Assembly (NCBI RefSeq): GCF_040954645.1
Contig: NC_092809.1
Span: forward strand, 132,359,914-132,423,913
Length of the DNA stretch: 64,000 nt
DNA from: Diabrotica undecimpunctata
Taxonomy: Eukaryota; Arthropoda; Insecta; Coleoptera; Chrysomelidae
Reading direction: 5' to 3'
Shown: positions 10,401 to 20,700 of the stretch, piece by piece
Layout: each line of letters begins with the position of its first letter
How positions within the stretch are numbered: the first letter of the stretch is position 1
Program-made: the position numbers and the translations under genes
The notes under the pieces: generated by a model
Told to the model about the DNA's origin: nothing
What the model saw: the letters and a program-made list of their open reading frames with translations, nothing else
The model's database searches: none

Positions 10401-11841
10401 GGCCGTTATATGGCCAAAATATTGTAACTTTCGAATTTTTATTGTTTTTGTTATTTCTGTGCTCATTTTCATTCAGTGTAAAACTATTTCATTTGTTATT
10501 CGATCAACCCAACTTATTTGCAATATTCGTCTGTAAATCCACATCTCAAAGGCCTCAAGTTTTTTCATTAGTATTGCTGTAAGAGTCCAGCTCTCCATGT
10601 CATACAGCAATGTGAAGAATATGTAGCAACATATTAATCTGATTTTAAGGTTTAATGTAATATCTCTATTAATGGGAATTTTCTCTAATTTACAGAAGGC
10701 GACTCTGGCTTTTTCAATGCATATTCTTATTTCTTTGCTTATTTCCCAGTTATCGTTAACATTGGCCTATATATTTATTAAACGGTCTATATATTTATTA
10801 AACTTTCCGTTTTATTTGTGTATAATGTATATTGTTTTTGTTTTAGCAAAACTGCACATAGACAAGAAACAAATATCAGTAGGTTTTATAGGATACCCCA
10901 ACGTTGGTAAATCTTCTGTCATTAATACCCTACGAAGCAAAAAAGTTTGTAAAGTAGCACCAATAGCGGGTGAGACTAAAGTGTGGCAGTACATAACACT
11001 AATGAAGAGGATATACCTTATAGATTGCCCAGGTGTTGTTTATCCTTCTGCAGAAACAGATTCTGAGAAGGTATTAAAAGGAGTAGTAAGGGTGGAATTA
11101 GTTAACAACCCTGAAGATTATGTAAAGCTTGTTTTGGAAAGAGTTAAGCCGGAATACATTAGAAAAACTTATAAAGTAGATCAGTGGAATGATTCTATTG
11201 ACTTTTTAGAAAAGATTGCGCATAAGTCTGGAAAACTATTAAAGAAAGGGGAACCTGATATCACTGGTGTATCAAAAATGATTTTGAATGACTGGCAAAG
11301 AGGTAAGCTACCATTTTATTGTTGCCCGCCCGGTTACGAACAACCTTTAGCACAAACACAAGAAGCTTCTGAAGATGAACCTGTAGGAGTAGTCCAAGAT
11401 TATAGAAAGATTAGAGTTAATCTTACGTTTGAAGGAGAAGATGTTAGAGACTTAGAACCTATCAAAGATTTAAACAGTACTTCCAAAACTAACGATAAAT
11501 CTGATAGTGAAAGTGATGTTGAAGAGTCAGAAAAGGCCACTACAGAACAGAACACCAAGGAGGACGACAGTTCAGATTCAGATATCAGCTTTTATTCAGA
11601 TATGGAAACAAACGATGAAGATAGTCAATTAAATGAAGATTCTTCGAGTGGTCCAGTAAAGAATCTTTCAAAACTCAAGTCTAAAACGGGTAAAGGAGGA
11701 AATGAGAAAGAAGTAGTTAAGAAAAAGTTGACAAGTAAACAAAAAAGAGCTATTGATAGGAGTCAGAAACGGAAAAAAGTCGGTAGTAACTTTTATGAAG
11801 TTACTAATGTTAAGAATAGAAATAGAAGTAAGAAAAAATAA
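7450..11841 (+). CDS. GNL2: Nucleolar GTP-binding protein 2 (NOG2/GNL2), three exons with one homopolymer frameshift
   Basis: GNL2/Nog2 is a nucleolar GTPase of late 60S pre-ribosome maturation. The exons are 7450-7659, 7968-8677 and 10847-11841. Exon 1 carries the basic NOG N-terminal domain. Exon 2 has DARDPMG (~residue 229) and the G4 motif NKVD (~259). Exon 3 has the P-loop GYPNVGKSS (~323) and the G3 motif DCPG (~366). G4 before G1 is the circular permutation of the YlqF/YawG family. The end is an acidic S/D/E tract followed by the conserved basic tail [11 protein letters not shown]. The T6 run at 8200-8205 shifts the frame: five Ts would join ESVF to [10 protein letters not shown] and give 637 aa (human ~731). 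Removing one base makes the total exactly divisible by three, so an assembly error or a very recent mutation is likely. Splice sites are canonical. A poly(A) signal follows at 11864. Confidence 0.93.
8788..9249. repeat. Foldback MITE-like repeat in GNL2 intron 2
   Basis: About 65 bp at 8788-8855 recur inverted at about 9186-9249; the outer 13 bp are an exact match and the remainder is imperfect. The ~330 bp centre has no coding similarity I recognise. The arrangement suggests a small non-autonomous DNA transposon. Confidence 0.6.
9450..9960 (-). pseudogene. hAT transposase 3' remnant (ZBED/GTF2IRD2-like)
   Basis: The - strand frame 9642-9842 encodes [19 protein letters not shown], then K-S-K-T-R-N-R-M and L-E-A-C-I-R-L. 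This is the C-terminal hAT dimerisation region. The left edge at ~9451 begins CAGTTTGGTCCAACC, like the ends of many hAT elements ('cagtggt..ccaacc'). Only the 3' part remains. It lies in GNL2 intron 2, antisense to the gene. Confidence 0.7.
10195..10640 (-). pseudogene. Non-LTR retrotransposon 3' end
   Basis: The - strand reads [20 protein letters not shown], then R-K-L-Q-Y-F-G-H-I, then frame-broken sequence matching the typical post-RT C-terminus. It ends in an A-N-M-I-A-N-x-R-type block. Copies of the same tail recur in this window at 18430-18535, 20345-20700 and 23640-23870. It is antisense in GNL2 intron 2. Confidence 0.65.
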
Positions 11842-11863
11842 ATTATATTTATAATTGTATGTA

Positions 11864-11869
11864 AATAAA
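11864..11869 (+). terminator. GNL2: Poly(A) signal AATAAA of GNL2
   Basis: A canonical hexamer 22 bases after the GNL2 stop codon, followed by T-rich sequence. Confidence 0.7.
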
Positions 11870-11879
11870 GTTGTTCTTT

Positions 11880-12970
11880 TTAAACAAATGTTTTATTTAT
11901 GCTGTTCTAAAACTGTTTCTTTATGGCATCCAAGTTTTCTCAAATATCTTTTTTTTAATGAGTAATGTAATAATAATAATAGCATTGCATCAGTTGCGGC
12001 GGTTTTCGTTACGAGCATGATGATAATATTATCCATATTTAAAATTTAATCCTCCACAGGTTCATGTAGTGCTTTATTGTGTCAGAATGAAAACGAACAA
12101 AACTTTGAGAAAAAAATCTTTCTGACGAGATATAAATGGTCTGGGTGAATTTTGAATAATTAGATTTTGAATGAGTTATTAAAGATTTTGCACGGTTTAT
12201 TCACTATACAAAAATACTGCGATATGTTTCTAAAAGTGGGAAAAGTTTCTTAAGACATAAATGTTCTCTTCAATCCCTTCCCAGTAAAAACAAAACAGAC
12301 AGTCGACTTCCTTGGAAACACTTGCAATTGACGTCCACTGAACATATCAGACAAAGCATATGTAAGTCATCTTTATCCGTTTCTAGCTAAACTTAATTAT
12401 CAGCATGTCTTAAATTGTTATTGACTATTCTGTATAGAGTACTACGGTATGGAGTAAATATTATCAAAGACTGTGCAGATGATCCTCCGGATACAAATCG
12501 TGACGAATTCACTGCAAAGAGAGAACCCAAAAATTCTAATGTCGGTGGTTTAAAAAGCAATTAAAATGCTAGAGAATACAAAATATGGAGCAGTCATCAC
12601 AGCAGAGGTGTCAAAAGAAACAAGAGGTTGGAGTAAAGGTTATGCACCTGATAAGCAAAAAGATTTGGAAAACTCTCAAATCTTTTTTCTCCGTCGAAAG
12701 GTCCGACGACTGGATAACATCTACTTTCATCCATATCTTCCCATGCAATGCACTTAGTGGTTACGATACAAAATCCTTCGGGGATGTGAGAGCAGGATTT
12801 TTTGGCAGAAGCTGCGTTCTATTTCTAGAACCTTCGACTCTTTCGTCGGAAACAGTGAACATTACTCGGAGTTTTATTACAGTATGAACATTAGCCACCC
12901 ATACCATTTCCAAGATCCTTTCCAACCTCAAACCATCAGCCGAAGTAGTTAACAATAATATGAAACACGC
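11880..12970. other. No gene recognised
   Basis: AT-rich sequence after GNL2. Open frames near 12566-12887 do not resemble a known family. The segment may be diverged 5' sequence of the retroelement that becomes recognisable at ~12975. Confidence 0.4.
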
Positions 12971-12974
12971 CATA

Positions 12975-13225
12975 TAAGATTTTAAAGCAGTGAACGAGAG
13001 AATATGTAAACTAAGAATAAAAATAAAATTCTTTAATATTTCCATCAACATACACTGGCCAACAAAAGAACATAGAAATAAAAGAAGAGGTCTACGAACA
13101 GCTAGAAGGACGAAACACCTCACCGAGAAATAATATCAATATCGTATTAGGAGATATGAATGTGCATGTAGGCAAAGAAGAACTTTTCTTAGGAACCATT
13201 GGTAACCACTCACTACATCAAAACA
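12975..13225 (+). pseudogene. Non-LTR element endonuclease (EEP) fragment
   Basis: The + strand reads RICKLRIK, then after a frame shift NINIVLGDMNVHVGKEE, then IGNHSLHQN. This is the apurinic-type endonuclease of RTE-like elements ('DFNAKVG..'). It is cut at ~13228 by LTR-retrotransposon sequence. The central part of the same kind of element resumes at ~13805. Confidence 0.65.
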
Positions 13226-13227
13226 CT

Positions 13228-13800
13228 GTTATGTTGTGTTAAGTTATAAATCTACCTTAATATTTGTAAACCTACCTTGACATTAGTGACATGTCAAATA
13301 GAAGAAGCCCGGGGGCGAAAGAGAAGGCCAGACGTTGACAGTCGACAGACGGGTCTTTAGAGATAATTATATGTGTTAGTATTAGTTTGTCTTGTAATCA
13401 ATAAAATATACAGAAATGAGTCGTCTATTATAATAAAAAGCTCACAGATTAGAACAAACTTGGTGTCAGAAGTAAAAAAAAATAAGTCAAATATCGAGAA
13501 TATAAGAGTCATTATAATAGTTACAAAAGCCGAAACATAACCTAAGAACACGTGTTGGAGTGTTAAAAGCAAAAAGAGATTTATTATTAAAAACAGTCAA
13601 GACATAAAATGAACATGGAAGAACAAGATACTGTTGAGCAGAACCAACTAGTCGTTGTAAAAATAAAAAGTAACGTAGTCGGCAATGAAATTCAACCTTT
13701 GTCAATGGAGGGAAATTTGGCTTACAACTGGGAAGAATGGTGCATGAATTTCTGAGGGCGACAGGTTTAAAGAAGGAAAATGATGCGAGAAAGGTTGCTC
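13228..13800 (+). mobile_element. Ty3/gypsy 5' LTR, primer-binding site and gag start (partial)
   Basis: A sequence starting TGTTATG at ~13228 and ending near 13460 has LTR character, including AATAAA near 13400. It is followed at once by TGGTGTCAGAAGT, a tRNA primer-binding-site-like motif. An open start at ~13609 (MNMEEQDTVEQ) then leads to GNLAYNWEEW, like the N-terminus of gypsy Gag proteins. A stop follows and similarity is lost near 13800. No matching 3' LTR was found here, so it is a fragment inserted in, or recombined into, the non-LTR element. Confidence 0.5.
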
Positions 13801-13804
13801 TACA

Positions 13805-15210
13805 AAAAGGATCATAGGCACAAGTAAGAAAAAATCAAAGTAGAGCAATCTACGAATATGCAAGACGAAGGGCCGATAAAATATGCCAAACAGAGAAAGG
13901 AAAATACTAAAACCGTAATATACAGAACATGAAAGAAAATATTCAAAACAACGATATAAGAGAAGCATAAAATACGTACTCAATTTAAGAGGATACAATT
14001 CAAGGACAGATAACCAGCAATCCAAGAAAAATAAAATCAGTCTGGAAAACCTATTTCCAAACTCTTTTAGGGAGGCAAGAAAATAAAGAGCATATAGACA
14101 TGCATCGCATTGAGTAAGACACCGAAAATATAGAACCCCGACGATGGAATCTTTAAAACAAACAAGACGAGCCCAATAAATAACAAGGCTTAGGGTATTG
14201 ACAACGTCCCATCTGAACTATATAAATTAGGTAGCAAATACCTAATAGGATAAATACAGGTTTTCATTAACAAGATTTGGAATAATGAAAAGTTTCCTAA
14301 CGACTGGAAAACCGGGATTATATATCCGATGTATAAAAAAGAGGATAAAACGAAATACAAAAAATATTGCGGCATTACTCTCTTGTGCACAGCGTACAAA
14401 ATTTTTACTTACATACTCAACAAATGGCTCCAACAATTAATTGAAAATATTGTCGGGGAATATCAAACCGGTTTCCGTAAAGAAAGATTCTAAACAAATC
14501 GCGAGAATGCGACATTGACGTCCACAACATATTCGAAAAGGCCTACGACTCGATAGACACAAGTTATATCAAATATTACATAGCTTTAACATCCCTCAAA
14601 AATACACTAGACTAGTAAAAGCAACAATGGACTCTTCAACAGCAACTGTCACAATGAAAAATGAACTCGCCGAGAACTTTTCAATAGTCAAAGAATTAAA
14701 GCAAGAAGACGGGTTGGTACCGACACTATTCAACCTGTCTTTCGAATATGTGATACGACAGTTGAATTTAGGAAGTGAAAATCTCCTAACAAATAATACT
14801 GATTGCCTCCTATGCCTATGACATCAGCATTGTCTCGCAGTGAAAATCTCCTAACAAATAATACTGATTGATTCCTATGCCTAAGACATCAGCATTACGT
14901 CTCGCAGAACGAAAGTGCCGACAGAAATATACAAGTCAAAATAGTAGCAAAAAAGATCAGACTACAAATAAATATTTCAAAAGACCAAAAAGCTAACACA
15001 GACAATAGAGCTAGCGAAAACAGATGCACAGAGGACGATATTGAATCATTAGAAAGTTTCACATGTCTGGAAATTGAATTAAGCTCGAACGGAACAAAAG
15101 AACAAGAAATTCAAAGAAGATAGTAAAGGAAAAGAAAGCTTATTTTTCACTCGTCCATGTGTTCCACTCCAAAAACACACACTGAAGATCGAAAATCAGG
15201 GTTTACAAAA
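13805..15210 (+). pseudogene. RTE-like non-LTR element, linker and RT domain, decayed
   Basis: In order on the + strand: a basic linker (R-R-R-A-D-K-I-C), a W-K-x-Y-F-x-x-L-L block near 14050, an RT start (V-P-S-E-L-Y-K at ~14208), W-K-x-G-I-I-Y-P-M-Y-K-K near 14310, Y-Q-T-G-F-R-K at ~14460, and K-Q-E-D-G-L-V-P-T-L-F-N-L-S-F-E near 14697-14745. A degenerate YADD (YAYD) follows within a 65 bp tandem duplication. Several frame changes make it dead. It is interrupted at 15217 by a Tc1/mariner element and continues at 16579. Confidence 0.8.
14775..14906. repeat. 65 bp tandem duplication covering the RT YADD motif
   Basis: Units 14775-14839 and 14840-14906 are nearly identical, with the second slightly longer. 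The duplicated segment encodes the active-site YADD-like turn, so it arose after the element had lost function or destroyed it. Confidence 0.85.
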
Positions 15211-15216
15211 TTATTA

Positions 15217-16578
15217 TCCAGAAGGAATAATTTCTTGAACTTAATTTTTTGGCAACATGGTAGATTTACATCAAGAATGAAACGATAACGTTGTCAAGAA
15301 TATTTATTAACAAGCAATAAAAAAAAAAAACAAAAAATTAATAATGTATTTGGCGAACCTGTAGCTGGTTACACTTCTGTATACTTCTAGGCAGTAACAA
15401 AATGAGACGATCGATGTCTGCTTGTGATACCTCGTTCCAAGCAACTTAAACTTCATCTATTAATTGTGCAGGATGGTGCAAAGTGGACAGTCTCCCTTCC
15501 ATCATATCCCATACATGTTTGATAGGCTTTAACTCCGGAGCACGGGGCGGCCACGGCAAAACATTGACGCCAGCTTCTTGGAGAAAGTCTATAGTTTGAC
15601 GAGTATCTAATATGGGGACGCGCATTGTCTTGCTGAAAAAGAATGTCTAGACGGCCGACGAGATAAGGCAGTAAAGTGGCTTGTAATATGTCATCATCAT
15701 AACGCGCATCTGTCATATTACCTCGAATAAACACAAGTGGTGATCGGCTACTATACCCAAACCATTACTCCAACTGTCCTGTGTACAAGTCTCTCAACAG
15801 CAAACCCAATATCTCGTCGCTCTCCACGGCGGCATATTACCATCCTACGACCTTCATACATTCCTTAACAGAACCGTGATTCACCGCTGAATGCTATATT
15901 ATGCCATTCTGCCACCCAATGCTGTCGTCCTCTGCAGCAATTCAAACGTTGATGACAGTGGTCCGTAGTCAAAGGAAGCAGTATTATAGTCGTGGGTGGA
16001 ATGAAATCAGTACAAAGGCTCCAATGCGACGGTATAGTGTACGCATACTAACAGGTCTACCTACTACTCCAAACTATTGGTCAGCAAATGGACGCGTAGT
16101 AGCAAAACGGTCTCTCAGAGCCAGTAATCTAAAGCGCCTATCTTGACGCTCTGTGTTACGCCTGGGTTGACCAGTTGGTCTTCTTCGTATTCCTCTACCT
16201 TCGTTTGTTCACACGACAGACACGCATAACCGTCATTCCCGTACAATTAACACAACGGCCAATTTTGCGATATGAAAAACACATATCTCTATACACAATA
16301 AATCTACCCCTGTCAAAATCGCCAGGGTGGTAATTTTGGTGTCTTCAAACTTGAAGCATTTTCTTACACTGAATACAATTAGACTGAGGAATAATAACTA
16401 AAAATTTTTATACGAACCGGTTTTGACAAATCGGTCTCTTCACAAAAAAATTTAAAGATAAAACTTTATTTTTACAAAAAGTAGAAAAGATAAAACATTG
16501 GTATTGTTATCACAGCATGTTCTAAATATAATCATTCTATTGCCAAAAAACTAAGTTCAATAAATTATTCCTTCTGGG
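15217..16578 (-). mobile_element. Tc1/mariner element, complete with TIRs, inserted at a TA
   Basis: The ends 15217-~15258 and ~16537-16578 are inverted copies (TCCAGAAGGAATAATTTCTT against CCCAGAAGGAATAATTTATT, continuing for about 40 bp). TA dinucleotides flank at 15215-15216 and 16579-16580, the expected Tc1/mariner target duplication. Removing it rejoins the two halves of the RTE-like element at the 'YKTI(I)' block. The transposase inside is broken. Confidence 0.9.
15440..16340 (-). pseudogene. Tc1-like transposase, frameshifted
   Basis: From the N-terminus on the - strand: a helix-turn-helix region (FDRGRFIVYRDMCFSYRKIG then G-M-T-V-M-R-V-C-R) near 16200-16320, and a basic linker with R-R-P-T-G-Q-P-R-R. 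Next come a weak 'SDESRF' region near 15870-15900 and VFIRGNMTDARY with LFQQDNARPH near 15630-15735. A W-P-A-R-S-x-D-L-type region appears only in another frame near 15500-15560. Cut-and-paste DDE enzyme; several frameshifts abolish it. Confidence 0.8.
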
Positions 16579-16960
16579 TATAACACTTCTAATGTCACTG
16601 AGTATACAAAAAGAAAGCTGAAAGTCTTTGAAAAAAGTCCTAAGAAAGATATTTGGACCTATTAACGAAAACGGAGTATGGAGATCCAGGTACAACCATT
16701 AACTCTAGCAACTTTCAAAGAGGCACCGATTTCAGAATTCGTTATACTTCAAGAATTCGATGGGCTGGTCATGTAGTGAGAATGGAGACCGAAAGATTAC
16801 CAAAAAGAGCTCCATATAGTAAAATGCAGGGTGCAAGACCAAAATAAAGGTCAGGCAAAAGGTGGGGGAATTAAATGGCAGCGGACGCACAAAATTTGCT
16901 AGACCTGAGAACTTAAAGGTATAGTTTGGAGGAGGCCAAGGCTCGATTTGTAGTGTAGTG
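16579..16960 (+). pseudogene. RTE-like element C-terminus (continuation after the Tc1 insertion)
   Basis: The + strand reads [20 protein letters not shown], then I-R-W-A-G-H-V-V-R-M-E-T-E-R-L-P-K-R, then K-M-Q-G-A-R-P-K and a final E-E-A-K-A-R-F-like end. A close relative lies at 54870-55480. Frame breaks are present. The remaining ~17000-17350 is AT-rich and includes probable mohawk 3' UTR. Confidence 0.8.
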
Positions 16961-17359
16961 CATCGGAAAGATAAAGAAAACTATGTGATTTGAGGTAGAA
17001 AAGTGTAAGGTGATTGGTTAAGTTACTTACGGAATATTCAACTCTCATTCATGGCCCATTAGGAAGATGACAGAAAAGGAAGACCCAGACAATCACGGTA
17101 TAAATAAAAATAGATATGAATATCAAAAACACGTGTATAAAAAGAACTTATATTACAATAAACTTAATCACATATCGATTTATAAATTACAATAGCAAAC
17201 AAAACAACAGTTTTTTTTAACAATAATAACAAAGTTAATTACAAAACTATTGGATGCTCTTATCAGTAATGTAATTGTTACGTTGATCTATTTTTTACAT
17301 TGTAAAAATTTTAGACTAGTAAAACAATATCAATAATAATTCAACAATATTACCGATTT

Positions 17360-17965
17360 TTATAACTTATATATTGAATTTGCTAAAGTCGTCAATGCTT
17401 CAGCAGCGTCGAGTTCTTCCCTACCATGCATCATCACGTTTACACCATTTTCGTTAATTTTAAATCTCTTTTTGGTAATATTTATTTTGCTTAAGGTCCA
17501 GTCTAGGTAACTGCTTTCGTTCGGTATGAAATTAGCTGCACTTCTTAGCCATTTTGACATCATAGGTTTATTGTCATCACTGTTCTGAAAGGGTTTTTGA
17601 CAGTCCCTTAAATACTTTTCCATCATGTGGTTTTTGTATTTGCACGTATTTTGGGAAAAGGGATTTTCGTGGTCGTTTTCAGTTGTGGAACTAATGTAAT
17701 AGCACTGGTTTTGGATGTCGTTGTTATTGTTATTAAAATATGTTTCTTCGTATAAATGTTTCTCTTGTGCATATTTATCGTTGGTATAACTCGATGTTTT
17801 GTCTGATTCCTCCCATATACTATCGTTTGAGCAGATACTTAAATGTTCAACGTTTCCTTGAACTTGGTTGTTGTAGGTTTTGATCAAAGATGACCATGTT
17901 TTTTTATGCGGTTCTCTGCCGGCATTTTTGAGTTTTCGTCGCCAGTTCGCGAACCAATTACACAC
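17360..17965 (-). CDS. mkx: Mohawk-type TALE homeobox gene, last exon
   Basis: This is the 3' coding exon of a mohawk (MKX) homologue, a TALE-class homeodomain transcription factor. The exon starts after TTACAG at 17966 with V-C-N-W-F-A-N-W-R-R-K-L-K-N, helix 3 of the homeodomain with the invariant W-F-x-N-x-R. It continues with W-S-S-L-I-K-T-Y-N-x-x-V-Q-G-N-V-E-H-L-S, the block that follows the homeodomain in mohawk proteins (VQGNAERLS in vertebrates). An ALTTLANSIYKL end follows, with stop at 17360-17362. The exon gives 201 codons plus stop and is in phase 0 with the exon at 26995-27154. The start lies outside the exons I could find. Confidence 0.9.
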   Translation of the reverse strand: MCNWFANWRRKLKNAGREPHKKTWSSLIKTYNNQVQGNVEHLSICSNDSIWEESDKTSSYTNDKYAQEKHLYEETYFNNNNNDIQNQCYYISSTTENDHENPFSQNTCKYKNHMMEKYLRDCQKPFQNSDDNKPMMSKWLRSAANFIPNESSYLDWTLSKINITKKRFKINENGVNVMMHGREELDAAEALTTLANSIYKL

Positions 17966-18094
17966 CTGTAAGAGAAAAATTTTATATTTTATTACTGTTA
18001 TATTGTTATTATATCGTAAAGTGCAAAATCAGAATGTGAAAATTGGTAAAGGGAAAGCAGTGAATTCATTGGTGATTTTGGTCTAGTTAAGAGA

Positions 18095-18400
18095 AATGAA
18101 AGGGAAGAAATATTAAAACTGTTTGTAGAGGAAGAAGAATTTGCAATACTAAATACATTCTTCAAACTACCATCACGACTCTTGTATATCTGGGTCTCTG
18201 CGCAAGAGCAACCAGGAAAGTTAATACGGAATCAAATGGATTACACAATGGTGAATTTCCGTAATGGATGCCTATCAGTTAAAAGTTACCCGGTGCTGAA
18301 ATATCGTCAGATCATGTTCTTGTTGTTGGTCAATTTAAGAAGATTACAAAAAAGAATAGTAACAAAAAATGCGATATGAGAAGACTAAAAGGTAAGGAAA
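18095..18400 (+). pseudogene. Non-LTR endonuclease fragment in the mohawk intron
   Basis: The + strand reads L-N-T-F-F-K-L-P-S-R, then Y-I-W-V-S, then R-N-Q-M-D-Y-T-M-V, a decayed 'NTFFK.P.rrlYTWkSP...RNQIDYIM' endonuclease block, and a K-S-Y-P-V-L-K-Y-R-Q-I-M region where 'gSDH' is expected. It belongs with the RT that follows at 18540-19640. Confidence 0.7.
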
Positions 18401-18429
18401 CAAAAGTAACAGTCGCACGAATTCTTTCA

Positions 18430-18535
18430 GAGAAGCTAAGTCTTTTAAGTGTGCCTATATTCCAGAAATGTTGGCGACCATATTGATCCATCTTATTTTA
18501 TTCACAGCAGCTCGAAATAAGAAGCTAAGTAACAT
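18430..18535 (-). pseudogene. Short non-LTR 3' end fragment, antisense
   Basis: The - strand reads LFRAAVNKIRWINMVANISG, matching the C-terminal tail type seen at 23640-23870. It sits between the endonuclease and RT parts of the element on the + strand, so it is a separate small insertion or rearrangement. Confidence 0.6.
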
Positions 18536-18539
18536 GGAG

Positions 18540-19640
18540 CAAACATGTAATGCAGAAGAATTACTCCAGCATATTGTAAAACCTTTAAGAAGATCAGAGA
18601 ATAACATATAATAAAAAGGAAAGAGAAGAGGAAAAGTTGGATGAATGACAATACACTGCAACTCATGGAAAAAAGAAGCAAATCAGAACAACAAAAGAAT
18701 GTACAACAATATTCAGAGAAAAATAAGAACCGAAATACGAAAGGCCAAAGAAAATGTGAAAGTTGGAACAAAAACTCGATACGTTTAATATGCATAGAAA
18801 GGTTAAACAAGCAGTTGGTCTTCAGAAATAATCCAACACAGCTAACAAACCGCGAGATCAACAGGGGAACATCATCACAGACAAAAATAAAGAAATTTGC
18901 ATATGGACCAAATATGTTTTTTGATGATAACATCTCCGAACAACCTCCATCCTATATATGTAATGACCACTTACCAATCGCATCAGATGAAGTTGAAAAA
19001 GCAATATCACAACTATAAGATGACAAAGCTCCTTTGACAATGCATATGCCGAACTCATAAAACTATTTAATACTGAAGGTATTCAACGCCTAACAAAAAT
19101 ATTTAATAATATATATTTAAGCGAAGTAATACCAAGAACATGGCTGAAGTCGATGTTTATTTCAAAGAAAAGAAAATCCCTAGCCTGCAGTGATTTCTGC
19201 ACCAATTTTAAAATTATTTCTAAAAATCATACATCAAAGGATATTATAGACTGTGCGAAGAAAAAATCAGCCGTACAGTTTGGTTTTCTTAATGCTGTGG
19301 GTACGACAGAGGCCCTCTTTAGCATACAAGTACTATTTGAACGATGTAGAGTCGTGAATTGCAATATTTATTAACAAAGCGTTCGATATAGTAAAGCACC
19401 ACACTCTGATGGAGATATTAACAAATATTGGTGTAAACACCTGTAATCTAAGAATTATTAGCAATTTTTACTGGAATCCAACATTATCGATCCGTATAGA
19501 GACCGGAGAATCTGATGGTATCAAAATCAAACATGGAGTTCCACAAGGATGTATACTATCACCCCTGCTGGCTAACATATACTCTGAGGAAATCTTTCAA
19601 GAAGCAGTAGAGGATGTTGAGGCCGGAATTCGAATTAACG
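18540..19640 (+). pseudogene. RTE-like reverse transcriptase, decayed
   Basis: Linker sequence (W-M-N-D-N-T-L-Q-L-M-E-K-R) is followed by RT blocks: L-K-I-I-S-K-N near 19205, Q-F-G-F-L-N near 19278, I-N-K-A-F-D-I-V-K-H near 19370, and GVPQGCILSPLLANIYSE near 19530-19590. Similarity ends at E-A-G-I-R-I-N-G-E before the YADD motif. A poly-A-rich junction near 19650 leads into a second RT piece. Stops and shifts occur throughout. Confidence 0.8.
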
Positions 19641-19649
19641 GAGAATTCT

Positions 19650-20345
19650 AAAAAAAAAAGAAAAGAAGTAACGGGTCAGTACAAAAAACAAACAAATAAC
19701 ATCGTTGATAGAAACGGCAAATTTATTATCACCGATTTGTATAAAATAGACAGATGGAAAGAATACATTGAGGAACTATTTAATGATGAAAAGCTTGACC
19801 TTTAAATTAAATTTAAAATAGTAACAGGGCCTAATATAACTATGGACGAAATTTAACGAGCAATAAGATCAGCAAAGACCAGAAAAGCAACGGATGAAAT
19901 ACCGAGTGAATAATAAAGCTCTTCGAAAGTTCAGGTAAAAGATCTCTGCTTCATCTTTTTAATAAAATTTATTAAACTGGCTATATACCAACTGTCTGGC
20001 TGCTGTCGACTTTTGTGACGATACCTAAAAAAGCAAATGCGAAAAGATGTAGTGACTACTGAACCATGTTTTAAAAATATTTCTTCCAATTTTGCACTCA
20101 AGGATGTACCAAAAAATATAAGAACAACTTACTGACACGCAGTTTGGGTTCCGCAATAACCTTGTAACCAGAGAAGTACTATTTAGTATTCAGGTTATGA
20201 TACATAGATGCAGAGATGTCGACCTTCTAGTTTATATGTGTTTTATTGACTCTGAGAAGGCATTTGATCGAGTAAAATATACTGAAATGATAGCGATTCT
20301 TCAGCAGGTAGGTATTAAAGATAATAAAGACCTTCTTATTGCGCC
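19650..20345 (+). pseudogene. Second RTE-like RT fragment
   Basis: Starts with a linker (D-R-N-G-K-F-I-I-T-D near 19710, W-K-E-Y-I-E-E-L-F-N near 19757) and runs into R-S-A-K-T-R-K-A-T-D-E-I-P-S-E near 19866. Frame-broken RT follows, with F-G-F-R-N-N near 20145 and C-F-I-D-S-E-K-A-F-D-R-V-K near 20240. It is the same family as 18540-19640, so two truncated copies lie in tandem. Confidence 0.75.
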
Positions 20346-20700
20346 GTCTCTTTTCGAAGGTTGACTATCCAAATGGCAATTGTAGCTTTGGCAACTGCTG
20401 CACGAAAGATTTCTGTGGATGAGCGGTCAAACCATCTTCTCAGGTCTTTTAGCTACAAGTTCTGGCGTCTTTCAACTGATCTTTTGCCCTGCACTTTACC
20501 TTCCAATATAATTTGAAATAATTCATATCATTCGAATTCTGAGCTCTAAACTAAGGTCTGATCTTGTAAAAACTGTTTCATGTTCATGAGTGTTTTCTTC
20601 GCTTGTTCGATTCTTGATAGGATTTCTTTTTTTGGGTTACACTGGCTGTTGATATTTGCTCCCAAATATTTTATAGAAGTTTTAAAAATTTATTATTTTT
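20345..20700 (-). pseudogene. Non-LTR 3' end, antisense
   Basis: The + strand is the antisense of the FRAA..I..ATIAIWI-type C-terminal tail (20350-20460). Further degraded RT C-terminal sequence, including an R-I-E-Q-A-K-K-T-L-like helix, runs to about 20700. It truncates the RT fragment upstream of it. Confidence 0.5.

Noticed and set aside
10672..10846. Open frame extending GNL2 exon 3 upstream with its own ATG (389-aa ORF)
   Set aside because: A TTTTAG acceptor at 10846 with correct phase joins exon 2 (RQL) to AKLHIDKKQ. The upstream part is hydrophobic intron sequence with no family match.
18502..19058. Hydrophobic - strand ORFs resembling membrane proteins (18502-18933, 18858-19058; also 12761-13123, 13702-14025)
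   Set aside because: They are antisense to purine-rich retroelement coding sequence, which gives F/L/I/C-rich translations by composition.
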